From Clitoria ternatea (lineage: Eukaryota; Streptophyta; Magnoliopsida; Fabales; Fabaceae): a stretch of 64,000 nucleotides of DNA. Positions 1 through 11,245 of this stretch are shown here, one piece after another. The stretch lies in contig CM075675.1 of the NCBI GenBank assembly GCA_037962975.1, positions 7,326,001-7,390,000 of the forward strand, written 5' to 3'. The notes beneath the pieces are model-generated. The model ran no database searches. It worked only from the letters and a program-made list of their open reading frames with translations, and was not told where the DNA came from. How positions within the stretch are numbered: the first letter of the stretch is position 1; the number at the start of each line of letters is the position of its first letter. The translations under genes and the position numbers were made by a program.

Positions 1-283
1 TTTCCTAGGGGACTGGCCACACCGTGACAGCAGCCGCGATTAACTACTAAGCAAATAATTCAAACTGAAAGTGGTAAGCAGAAAGAAACAAGTACACAGT
101 GAAAATTCCTTAAAAGAAAATTCACACATTTGTTACTGAAGTTCACCTCATAACTAAAATAGAAAAAATAAGTTGATGAAGCTCTCATTACAAGAACATT
201 AGCAAACGTGGCTGTTGATATAGATAAGTCATAATTAAAGCAACACATCATAAGGGATACAAATAAAATTATAATACAGATAC

Positions 284-3200
284 CTTCAAGACACATGTCT
301 CCAGACCAAGCTAAGCTAAATAAATTGCTTGATGTTTTCAGGGCTGACATGTAATGCAAATAACTTTTCTGGTTATTCTCAGTAGAAATATTAGAGAAGA
401 ACAATTTATAGTTTTCATCATCTGCTGTTTTCTGTTTCAGTTCTCTTTCTAAGCCATAGGCAAGGGATTCGTCAACTTGAACTCCAGACAAAACAGAGTT
501 GATTCTATCAACAGCAGCAAAAGCTCCTCGAAGATCTCCAAAAGTATTAACCAGTCCTTGAACCTAAAAGACAACATCAGACAGGAAAGAGCATAAAAAA
601 GTAAAGTGAAACAAGAAGTTAACAACTCAAGTAGCTTACAGCAAACGTTAAGGTAAAAGTATATCCAATAAAAGAAGCCATAGTTCCAACAGCGAGCTCA
701 CCCTGAAAGCAAGAATTAAGAATGATTTCAGGACTAGAAAGTCCTTGTAAGAAAACAATAACAGAAAGATGTATATCATCATAAGGATAACATATAAGAT
801 GAAATAGTGCATGTAAGTAGTAATAATAATCATGACTGACAGACAATATCGGTTGCAGAAGGGAAGAAGAAAAATACCACAATCAGATTTGTCATTATAG
901 AGAAAAAAGAGAAATACGCTTCATAAGCTAGAATAGCTTACCGCCTTAACTTTGCTTCCTCCAAGACAATACAATACTATTAAGGAAATATAAACAGCAA
1001 CTCTAGTCAATGATTCATTTACAGATTTGAAAGTCCCAATCTTTATCCCACTTGATTGGAAAGATAGAACCTGTATTCAACAAATGATTAACATGAAATC
1101 ATCTAGAAGGTCTCATAACCTTTCTGTAATTAGCTATTGGTCCTCAAATAATCTTACCTGATTAGCAAATGTAAACATTTGCTGCTTTTCACCACCAAAG
1201 GATCTTACCTGTAAGCAAGTATGTCATTGGTTCAGCAGTGAACTACAAATCCAAGCCTTCAGTTACAATGCACAAAACAAATGTTTATCATAAAAATATG
1301 AACTATTGGGAACTCACTGTCCGAATAGCAGAAAATGTTTCTGACACACAATCAGATATAGCTGCTTGTGCCATCCCATGTGCTTTAAAAACTGGCAAAG
1401 TTGATCTTTTGTACACAGCTTCAGAGGATCAGAAGAATCAGTATCGCAGAAGAAAGCATGAAATAACAAATAACAGGACCCAAAATTTTTACATAATATG
1501 TTGTATTCATAATTCAAGCTACATACAATTGTCAGCTTGCATATATAAGCTATTTATGAAATTACAATGCCTCTTACCCTAATATTTAAGGAAGGGTTAC
1601 CAAAGATGGGTGCTTAAATTTCTGCTTATTATAATAAACTACCATAACGTTAAAGGAAAACCTAGAACAACATGGTCATTGAACTGATATCATCAGATAC
1701 AATGGAAATTTACCAATTGAAATGGAAACTGTGAGCATCAGAACACCCAGAATTGGTGCCAGTTGTGGGGATAGAGAAAAGAGTATGAATATTGTTCCAA
1801 GGACCTAAAAGAACAAAGAAAACAGAAGCAATGACACAAATGAACTTGAGCAGCAAAATGCAAACTAAAATATGCATTAGTACAGCATAAGTGACAGAAA
1901 AAATTGAGACTCTTTCTAGAATGGTAAGGAAGCATTTCTTCTATACTCAAACACAAATTTTATGGTAGAAATCCCACTCCTCAAGAAATGAAGGAAAGTC
2001 AACCCAACAGAGTGAAAAAGGAATGAACCATACACATGCTTAAATATAGCTTCTCATTGGTGTAGAGTTGCTTGCCTCAGATAATGCCCTGAATCCACGA
2101 TCCCTCGAAACATTCTCACTGACAATATCTTTAAGAGAACCCAAATCTGATGTTAACAAACCAGTGAGCTCACCAACCTATAAGAAGCAAACCCAAGAAA
2201 GTGCAATAATTTTTGCACATATATTCTGTTAGCTTACCATCATTAAGTAAAGAAATGAAGCAGTATTATATAGCTCAAAAAATGAAAGTTCTGTAATTTT
2301 TTAAAAATATTGATACAAATAAAATCAAACAGAGTAAGTTGCCGCAATATATGGGGCATATAGGGGGACAAAGAAAGAAGACAGAAGGACTGAAAGGAGG
2401 AGGAAATGAGGACAGAGAAGACATCAGAATATCATGCACAACAATCAGGTAAAAGTGACATAATAATGGTTACATGCACAAGGTCCCAGCTCTCAACCCA
2501 AATATCTCAAGTGACACACACAATCAGGTAAAACTAAAAGTGACATAATAATGGTTACACACGCACTCACGCTCACACACTTTGGAAAACTAGAATCACA
2601 AAAAAATTAAGTAATTAATTCCATATACATACCTTGTATTTGTCAAAAAATTCAATCTGCATAAATAAATAAATAATGATTAAACAGCCTTGGTAAAATA
2701 ATCTCTATCTAACAATTCAAACAACCATTGATACTCAAACAAACAAATACCCCCCAGCATTACTGGAAGGAAAAGAAAACAAACTGAAATAGAAAACTAT
2801 TAGGAAAGTTGGAAAGATTTAACTTTACCTTCTGTATCAATATTCTTCCAAAAATCTGAGCTCTTAGTGTTGACATAACTTTCTCCCACACGATGTTCAT
2901 GTTTATAACAAAAATAACAGTTAAAAGCGGTTCTAGGGCATACGCAAGTCCAATTTTACTGAGCAGCCTCCATAATGGCTCTGGTCTAGCACCAATAAGA
3001 ACTTCAAAAAACCGCCCTAAAAGAACAAGACTGCATAAGAATGCAGATACAACATAATAAACAGTGAAATCATACAAGAACAGTGTAAAAAGGAACCAAA
3101 AAATAAAAGACGGCATCTGAAATGCCATAATTTTAAATAGTTTAATAATTTATTCATGAGGAAAGAAAAATTATCATGCCATTTCCTACAAAACACAGAG

Positions 3201-5183
3201 AAAGAAAGAGTTTATAATTTATTCAGGTCCTTCAAGAACAAATTTTCACAAAGCCAGATTAATCCCCGAACCATACAACTTCATAATTCATAGTAGAATT
3301 AAGTTTGGTGTTATCCTCTTTATAAAGAGAGACAATTCTACTCGAAATTTAACCAATATACTAAATGCATTTCAATATAAATTTTGATTACTTTCTTTTT
3401 TGGTTCTCATGGTTATCTTCTATAAGATATCATCGTGCATGAGAGAATTTGAATTGCAATTTCCCATTTTTGAAGAGAATATTCCCTTTGGCTAGACCTA
3501 ACTCGCATAAGTTAAATTTCATCCAATTAATCCACTACCTCCCCTCTAATTCTTCCTAATGTAAGCTTCGTGATTCCTCTACAAAATCATCAATTTACTT
3601 GTTGACTTTAGGAGAGGATTGTCACTTTAGTCATTTTTTAATAAAAATAAAATAAAAAAATACTTCTTTCAATCCTAGATTCCTAAGAATTTTTTTAATA
3701 TTTTCCCCAGTCGTTTTTATAAGACCTTTTTCAATCTATAACATATATTTATTGTTATTTAAACAATACACACCTCTATTAATTTAACTCTTATTTTTTT
3801 TGTGAACTTAACTCTTTCTTAATATTAATAGCATATGAGAAGTTCATTTTCTCTCTTAATTAACATTCAGGATAATTTTGGAAATATAGTAAAAATGTAG
3901 TAATTAGCACTAACCACTAACCAGACCAAGTAGCTCTAATCGAGTCTTATATAAAAGGCTAGATGGAATATTTTACAAAGTAAACCACTAAAACTAAGTA
4001 GACCATGCTTCGGAGAGTAAAAATGAGATTTATCGTTATCATTGTTAAAGAATTAAGATGCATTTCAAATACACAATTTAACTAATCGCTAATTTATTAA
4101 GCTCTTTGGACCTATGGACTTGGGTTATAAATTTGATCATAAAATGTACTAAATAAAGTTAAAAAGGCTTATTTTAATAAACTACCCTAAAATTATAAAA
4201 ATAGCATGCAATTCTTATGAGTTTAATTGAAATTTTTTAAAAATTATCAATCAATTAAAAATCACCTTAAATATAACTTTTTAAAATAACTATTACTAAA
4301 GTCAATCATTTTTGCTTCGAGGACAAAATATTACTATTAGATTTAGATGACAATGTAAAAATAACTTTTATAACGTCTATGTATTCCAATAAAAAAATGT
4401 ATTATATATTCATTTTAGCTTATTTTTTAATGTAACTTATTCTTAAAATTTATTCTAATAATATCAAGATGATGAAAGGGTAAAAACAACATTAGTATGT
4501 AAAGACATATTATATTTTTTAGTTGGTGTAATTTTGTTTTTTCTAAACAATTAAATAACAACAAATGGAATAAAAACTCTAATAAAAAATATTTTTGATT
4601 TCTGATTCAGTCTAAGATTCCATAGATTAAAAAAAACGTTTTTATAAATTCATTCAAGCACTGGGCATCTAACAAATTATACCATTTATTTATTTCTCTT
4701 TTAATAAAGTAAATTTTGCCGTTTGATAACACTTTGACAGAATAAATAAAATATTTGAAGAGTAAGTATTTGCTAAGTGGAAAGAGCAAAAAGAGAGAGG
4801 GATAGAAATTACCTACCAGAGAAAATGGGCATGGATAGGGTACAAGTGGTGCAAGCAAAGAGAGTTGCGAGGGAAACAGCGAGGCGAAGTTTATGCTTCA
4901 TGAGAAGCGTGCAGAGAAGATTCCACGTTATCACGCTCTGCGGTTTCTCCTTTTCCACAACCGACGCGTCAATTTTCGGATCCGGCTCCGATATATTCGG
5001 GTCGGACGCAGGTCCCGTCACGTAGGCGCGTGGCGGAGTGAGTAAACGCGATCGGAGAGGGTGGATGAGAAGAGGTGAAACTGAAAGTGAAAGAGAGTGC
5101 GAAGAAAGTGAGGGTTTCGGAGAAAGTGAAGAAGAATAACGAAGAGGGTGATAACACTGCCATGGTGTTGTTGCAGACGCCAT
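284..5183 (-). CDS. ABCB28: ABC transporter B family member 28-like, chloroplast half-transporter (5' ten exons; 3' end off window)
   Basis: Ten exons read on the minus strand in one continuous frame: 5183-4817, 3016-2829, 2656-2633, 2177-2076, 1804-1714, 1418-1318, 1208-1158, 1070-942, 702-640, 563-284 (1396 bp, about 465 residues). The N-terminus is Ser/Leu-rich and looks like a plastid transit peptide. The rest matches the membrane domain of TAP-like half transporters, with FFEVLIGARPEPLW, a GELTGLLTSDLG segment, VSETFSAIRTVRSF and GELAVGTMASFIGYTFTL. Walker A/B and the ABC signature would follow exon 10 and are not in the window; the last exon ends in phase 1 at a GT donor (283-282). All introns are GT-AG except the one after exon 4, which uses a GC donor (2075-2074). 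Intron 1 (3017-4816) is the longest, AT-rich and without clear elements. Family assignment is from remembered similarity to plant ABCB28/NAP8; ABCB26-type proteins are the main alternative. Confidence 0.8.
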
Positions 5184-5934
5184 TGATGTGTGAAGAAACG
5201 TGGGGAGAGGTAAAAGAAGAACTAGGACGAAAGAAGCATTTGCAATTTATCCTATTTTATTTTATTTTATTTTTAATAACAATTTCTCTGTTATTTTTTT
5301 TAAATAGCTTAATTACACTTTTCATCTTTAATTTTCTGATATGTGATTATGTTCCCGTTCCCAACTGATACAAGGAATATGAAATTTTTTTGTCAAGTGG
5401 AACAGTAACACATAGTACATGTTACTCTTTGTTTTTTTTTTTTTTACATTAATCGATGGGTCTAAAAACTACTATGAGTACATAGTTAATAGACTATTTA
5501 AGCAACGCATAGTAAAATTACAGGACATATTATTCCATCAAAAAATATTTTAATATATTTATTACTATAAATCAACATTTTTCATTATAATTTTAACTAT
5601 GTATATTTATAAAAAAATATTACATATTTACCAAAAAATCAAAAAATAGTATATTATTTATAAATATATTTTTTCATTATATTTACATTGTCTTTTTATA
5701 AATATTGTAACATGTTCATTTTTATTAGTTAGGATATTTTAGTAAATTTATATGAGACATACTATTAAAATTTAGCGGCCCGTAATTAATTAAATTATTT
5801 ACCCGAGAGTCAATAAATTAAAATTTTAGGGCAACCTATTAAGTTGAAGAATCTATCAGATTGGTCTAGTTTTTTAAAAAAATCTAAGGGTATTTGATTT
5901 CGGCGATTAATTAAAAGAATTAAAAGACTGAATT
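5184..5934. other. AT-rich upstream flank of the ABCB28-like gene
   Basis: The first about 60 bases adjoin the minus-strand start codon and presumably hold its 5' UTR and core promoter; I cannot place a convincing TATA box. The rest is AT-rich with a poly-T run near 5432-5445 and no coding signal. No RNA gene seen. Confidence 0.4.
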
Positions 5935-6565
5935 ACCCTTACCCAACCTAAACCTATTTAATTTTTTCTCTATTTTTCTCTACACTCTCACATCACTTTT
6001 ATCTCTAAACCCTCACCCACCTTCACTTTCTTTTCTTTCCTTTCTTTCTTTTCCACTTCATTCTTCTTCACTTCCACCACCACCAAAACATCTGCTCTCA
6101 TTTTTCTCTCTTTATTCACTCTCCACTCTTGTCTCCCCCTCTCCACATCACTTCCCTCTTTTTCTCATGCATCTTTCTTTTCTTCCTCTCTTCATTTCCT
6201 TTCTCTTTCCTATTCACCATACACTCACGACTATTTTCTGTTCCTCACCATCTCCTTCACTTCATTACCACCATAAGCCATCTCCATTTCTTCCTCCATA
6301 ATCACCACCTCCACACCGTGTGTCTCTCCCTCATCCGTGTGCATCTCCTCCTCCATAAACCATCATCTTCACCATTCTCCATCACCACTGAAACCACCAC
6401 CTTCATCATCCACCTTACAACTTCCACCTCCAAGGTCGTCACCATTGTGTCGTGATCCTCTCATTCTCCATCACCATCCTGTGTCTGTCTTCCTCTAGAA
6501 TCCTCTCTCGTATGTGTAGCTACGATCGTCGCAAAACTTGAAGGTTTGTTGAGGGTTAGCCGAAC
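5935..6565 (+). repeat. Pyrimidine-rich (CT/CAC) tract, possibly the leader of an old LTR
   Basis: A 500-bp stretch rich in TTC, CTC and CCAC words on the plus strand. It is open for 108 codons (6129-6455), but the Ser/Phe/His-rich translation is explained by base composition. The text stops at the target duplication of the 6566 LTR and continues logically at 10340, so the tract and 10340-11245 were once contiguous. It may be the 5' part of the oldest LTR in the stack or an untranslated host leader; I cannot decide. Confidence 0.35.
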
Positions 6566-7069
6566 TGTGACGTCCATAAAAAATTTTCCCGAATAAATTT
6601 TTCGCGTTTAAAGAATCATTTTGAAACTCGTAATTTAAATTCTGAAGTCACGTAAAAGTTGATAAATGCGGAATATCATGCTTACTAGTCGTGAACAATT
6701 AAATCATAAAACATTTATATAGCGAAAACGATAGAGGAAATTACAGTACATGGTACATTATATTATTACAACCCATTAAATTTAAATGAAGCCAAAGTCC
6801 AAGCAATAAATCACAAAAACTTCATTAATGGCATCACTCGTCATTCTGTGTAGCATGCACTGTAAAAATTAATGTAAGAGTGAGACAGAATATAGAATAA
6901 ATATAAAATAAGTAAAATTGCACAAACACAATCAACAACCATAATGATATGATGAATATGCCAAACAAGTTCATTTATATTTAATAAATCTTTAACTTAG
7001 TCAAATGATGTCATGATGGATCCATTTTGGTTTGGTGGGAATACTACAGTAAAAAGTCTCATAGAGACA

Positions 7070-7320
7070 ACAGTAGGAATTTGCATAACCATGAATCCCT
7101 ACACCCTCATGGCTCCTGCGAAAATAAGTACACAAGTAGGAATTTGCATAACCATGAATCCCTACACCCTCATGGCTCCTGCGAAGATAAGTACACAAGT
7201 AGGAATTAGCATAACCATGAATCCCTACACCTTCATGGCTCTTGCAGTACCGAAGTACACAAGTAGGAATTAGCATAACCATGAATCCCTACACCCTCAT
7301 GGCTCCTGCAAAAATAGGGC
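7070..7320 (-). repeat. Minisatellite of about 63 bp, four units, inside family A LTR
   Basis: Four units begin near 7072, 7135, 7198 and 7262. Each contains a TAGGAATT...CATAACCATGAATCCC core and a CATGGCTC tail. Other family A copies carry the same unit in different numbers (two at 11805-11930, about three or four at 31700-31980, two at 35390-35520). The translation repeats because the DNA does; it is not a gene. Confidence 0.85.
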
Positions 7321-8904
7321 TTTAACTCATTATAGAGTAACCCCCCACCAGGGTAGGCAATCATGGGACCCCTAAATTCCATGGTGCGTCTAAATGCTTA
7401 TGATGCATGAATGCCTTTAATTCTCTTTATCGATTTAACATACCATGATATCAATATTTCCATAATCACTTGGAAAACCACAAGTCCTCAAAGGACACAT
7501 CACATATAATAATTTTCAAAATCATGGATTTACTGTTTCAACAACATATCTCATTAAACCACAAGGCATTCATGTATACATTGATTTAGTCATTCATAAA
7601 TATTTATGACAAAGATATACATACTGTATGTCATGTATAGGACACTCAATAACATCCATAATAATAAATAATCTCTCAATGATTCATAAATAAATCATTA
7701 CTCACATGGAAAATATCATTAACATCCATAATAACCATTTAGGTAAGTTTTAGAATTTTACAACAGCAACATACGTTAGTAAAATGACTATAATGTGAGC
7801 AAATCAAATCCTTTTTAAGTAATTCCACTTTCTGTAGTTCCATAATAAAATTATCTACAACTTTCATGAAGACCATAATTTCAATTTCCAAACAGAAACA
7901 TCTCATAATCACAGTATACTAAACCATCTCAAAGAAAGTAATAAAACGTACATATGTTGGTGTTTTCAATGTTTCTGGAGCTAAAAAAATAATTTTGGCA
8001 TGGGACCAGTTCTAAATTACTCATAACATAAATATCTAAGACTTTTATGAAGACACTAAACACTAATTCTCATCACAAATTTCCCATTTTTAAAAATACA
8101 ATTCGAAATTCATATCAGCAGATTTTCAGCATGAACATACTTATGTATTTTAGGCATAACTAGAGCTACAAATATCCTTTTAACTTGAAACCACTTTCTA
8201 TAGATCCATAATATAAATATCTACAACTTTTGTGAAGACATCAAAGTCTAAAAACGTATGTATAATTCCCAGAATATTAATATATACACAAAATAAAAGA
8301 TACATATTCCAAACAGACATGCTGTAGTATTTTGGCTATAACTCATGCTATACATATCCAAATCAGTCGGTTTAAGTCTCAAAATTCACATAACAATAAG
8401 TTCTACAACTTTGATGGAGAAGTCAGAATCAAATTCACATGTTTTCAGCTTCAAAATTGAGCTACAAGTTACGAAAATAAATCTGGAAAATCCTAGAACA
8501 GCATACAATTCTACCGATTCCATATTTATTCACAACCCTATCCCCTCTTACCTTGATGAAGGGTCTTAGATTGGTTGAAAAACGTTTTCTTCTTACTGTC
8601 CTAGCTTCGAATCAGAGTGACTTGTACGTAGAGAAGGAAATGAGAAAGAGAGACTTTTACTAATTTTTGTTGTTCTGAGAATTCAGACTTGGAAAAGGTG
8701 TGGTATTGATTTAATAATGTACAAGACAAGTGGGGGACAAGCTTTCTCGTGACTGGAGGTTAGGTGCATCAAGTATGATTGTTGACTATTACCGCCGCCT
8801 ACCTACTGGAGCCTTGTATGATTGAAGGAAAATATATTAAAATATGTACAAAATGACAAGATTGGTGTAAAAGATTAATTCTGACACTGGTTCGGTATTA
8901 TGGG

Positions 8905-9062
8905 AATAATTACCGACTGGAACTCCACCGGTCAGTATATTTGCCGACTGGAACTCTACCGGTCAGTATATCTACCGATTGGAACTCTACCGGTCAGTAT
9001 ATTTGCCGACTGGAACTCTACCGGTCAGTATATTTACCGACTGGACCACTACCGGGTCAGTC
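8905..9062. repeat. Tandem hairpin repeat of about 31 bp with GACTGG...CCGGTC arms
   Basis: Five near-identical units of the form CCGACTGGAACTCTACCGG plus TCAGTATATTTG follow one another. Each has dyad symmetry, GACYGG facing CCGGTC. Two more diverged units occur in copy 2 near 13530-13600. Confidence 0.8.
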
Positions 9063-10145
9063 TGAGAAGAATTCATCAGTCTTCTCTTTCAGAACTGCTC
9101 CACTCGGAAGGGAATTCACTCGGAAGTGTTTCCGCCTGAAACACTCGGATATAGCTTTTCTTCCTCAGAAAATGACTCATTCGGAATTGTCTCACCCGGA
9201 CTCCTTCAGAAATATCTCACTCAGATATCTGTCCGAAAGTGTTCTTTTCAAAGTCGGTCACTTTTCGTTCAGAATTGATTCACTCAGGAATCGTCCACTC
9301 GGATATATCTGACTGAAAAGTACTTATTCGAAGTCAGTCTTTACTCGAAAATACTTCTCTCAGAAGTGAGTCACTCGGAAATCATATAACCAAAAGATCA
9401 TTCGGAGCTAAGTCACTCGGAAATCTTACAACAAAGGTCATTCGGAGTTGTGTCTCGAAAATCTTACAACTGAAAGATCATTTGGAGTTGTTCAGTCCTC
9501 TCTCGGAAATTGTTCCACTTTGAAGTATCACTCGGAGTTGAAGGCAAGCTTGAAGACGGACCCGAGCACAAGCTCTCGGTAATTTCAAGACATCCGAGTA
9601 CGAATAGAATGAAGGAATTCATTACTCGGATATTAACTACACCCAGAAGCTTTTCACTCGGAAATATATTTATTCGGGAATGAGCCACTCGAAGATATTT
9701 GACTGGGAAATGAGTCACTCAGAAACGAGTCACTCGAAGACGTTTGACTCGGAAACGAGTCACTCGAAGACGTTTGACTTGGAAATGAGTCACTTGGAAA
9801 CATTTGACTCGGAAACGAGTCACTCGAAGACGTTTGACTCAAAAATGAGTCACTTGGAGATGTTTGACTCGGAAATGAGTCATTCGAAGACTTTTGACTC
9901 GGAAATGAGTCACTTGGAGATGTTTGACTCGAAAATGAGTCATTCGAAGACAAGTCACTCAGACCTTTCACCCAGAAGTGGTTCTCTCGGTCATATCTCA
10001 CTCGGAAAACATAACCTTCACTCAGAATTTCAACCTTCACTCGGAATTTCTCTTGGTCATAACCTTTACTCGGAAACAGATTCTGTTATTCACTCGGAAA
10101 GTCTTATTTCTGACCTGATTCACTCGGAATTTATTGCTCACTAAT
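9060..10145. repeat. TCACTCGGAA degenerate repeat array, with a 30-bp tandem core at 9676-9958
   Basis: The word TCACTCGGAA (and one-base variants) recurs about every 20-40 bases. From 9676 to 9958 it becomes a regular 30-bp tandem, GACTCGGAAAYGAGTCACTY followed by GAAGACRTTT, in about nine units. Six of these contain TGAGTCA. The 154-codon open frame over it (10-residue repeats) is a by-product of the 30-bp period. Confidence 0.85.
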
Positions 10146-10334
10146 ATTTTACTCGGTAATGACCCAATCAGAGCGCTACCAGAGGTTAATACTAAAGAAA
10201 TCTACTTGAACGAATCAAAAGAAGCTTCAATTCACGGCCAAACTTATGTAGAAAGTTAATATAACTAGATAATATCATTACTAATCTAGAGTAAAAATGA
10301 TTATACATGAGATTGAATTTTTTGGGGTGTTACA

Positions 10335-11245
10335 CGAACGATCAATCGGAAGTCATTACGAGGTTTCTCGATCATTGATCGGTCTGGAATCAGCGTCGGT
10401 AAGTTAAACTCTCTCTTCTTCCCCTTGCATGCATGATCACTTCACATGCATGGTCTTTCTCTTCCATTTTCTGCATGTTGAACATTTTTAAGTCTCGTTG
10501 GAATTTTGATCGGCTTGCATGAGGGGTTTCTACTTGGTTTTTGGAAAAGTTATCACACGAAAGTTGTTCCTCTTTCTTTCCTTTTTCCAAAGAGCCAAAG
10601 AACGCCAAAATTTGATGCCTAGAACAAAAGTAATGCCCTAAACATTAAACATTGTCTTGGCTGAATTTTTTATTTTGGGCAGCGACCTTATTTTGAAATC
10701 TGGGGCTGTTTGGCTCTTAATTGGCTTTTGGTGTCTTCATGAAAGTTATAGCGAATTTCGTTACAAAAATTTTAAGACCAAGATTGTTGGAATCGAACAC
10801 TCGTAGCCTAAGTTGTGATTAAAAAACAAAAGCATGCGCATGTTACCCTTTTCAATCGCATGTGTTTTTCTTTAACATTACGTGCAAAGTTTTTTATGTT
10901 CCCCTTTCTTTTCTCTAGCTTGGTTGTATAGATTGGAAAGGCGCCAATAGGATTTCGAAGCTTCAGGGTAGTTTCGACACCCTGTCAATTAGTTTTGTAA
11001 CCCTCAATAAGTTCGATTCTTATCAAAACTTCATCGATTTTGTGTTCGAGCCTCAATTTTAGTATTTCAGTGATTTATGGGCTACTAGGTTATTTTTATT
11101 CAATTTTTAGAATATTTTAATTATCGGATATTGACGTTCTAAGCTGAGTCAGAAATTGACATTTTATTTTAGGAAAGTCAGATGATGTCTTAAGGTACAT
11201 GTAATGTACAAGGGGCTTATCACTCGAGTAGCAAATAGTAGTTTT
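10335..11245 (+). mobile_element. Body of an older LTR-like sequence interrupted by later insertions
   Basis: This stretch lies between two insertions and shows no ORF. It resembles plant gypsy LTR interiors: a GGTGTCTTCATGAAAGTT phrase also occurs in the family A LTRs (for example near 30770 and 34100 in variant form). It continues at 22996 after the 11246-22990 insertion. The outer ends of this oldest element could not be found, so the class is inferred. Confidence 0.45.

Larger units (their letters stand above)
6566..10334 (-). mobile_element. Solo LTR, large-LTR family A, copy 1
   Basis: The sequence starts TGTGACGTCC and ends GGGGTGTTACA, TG...CA as in LTRs, and is flanked by the 5-bp duplication CGAAC (6561-6565 and 10335-10339). 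No gag or pol is present, so this is a solo LTR of about 3.77 kb. The minus strand is taken as sense because, read that way, it contains the CTCACTCTTACATTAATTT...CAG stretch (near 6860-6890) seen in plus orientation in the copy at 28506. It holds internal repeat arrays annotated separately. LTRs this long occur in Tat/Ogre-type Ty3-gypsy elements, but without an internal domain the lineage is unproven. Confidence 0.85.

Noticed and set aside
1..283. Search for the nucleotide-binding domain exon of the ABCB28-like gene
   Set aside because: No in-frame Walker A text on the minus strand; the region reads as intron, so the exon lies off the window.
4777..5368. Plus-strand frames over exon 1 of the ABCB28-like gene
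   Set aside because: Antisense shadow of exon 1 and its leader.
6129..6455. 108-codon plus-strand frame
   Set aside because: Composition of a CT-rich tract; no recognisable motif, interrupted downstream by the solo LTR.
7001..7282. Regular direct repeats that superficially resemble a CRISPR array
   Set aside because: Contiguous minisatellite without unique spacers, in a plant LTR.
9680..10144. 154-codon open frame with 10-residue repeats (SHSKTFDSE type)
   Set aside because: Produced by the 30-bp tandem repeat in the LTR; both strands are open for the same reason.
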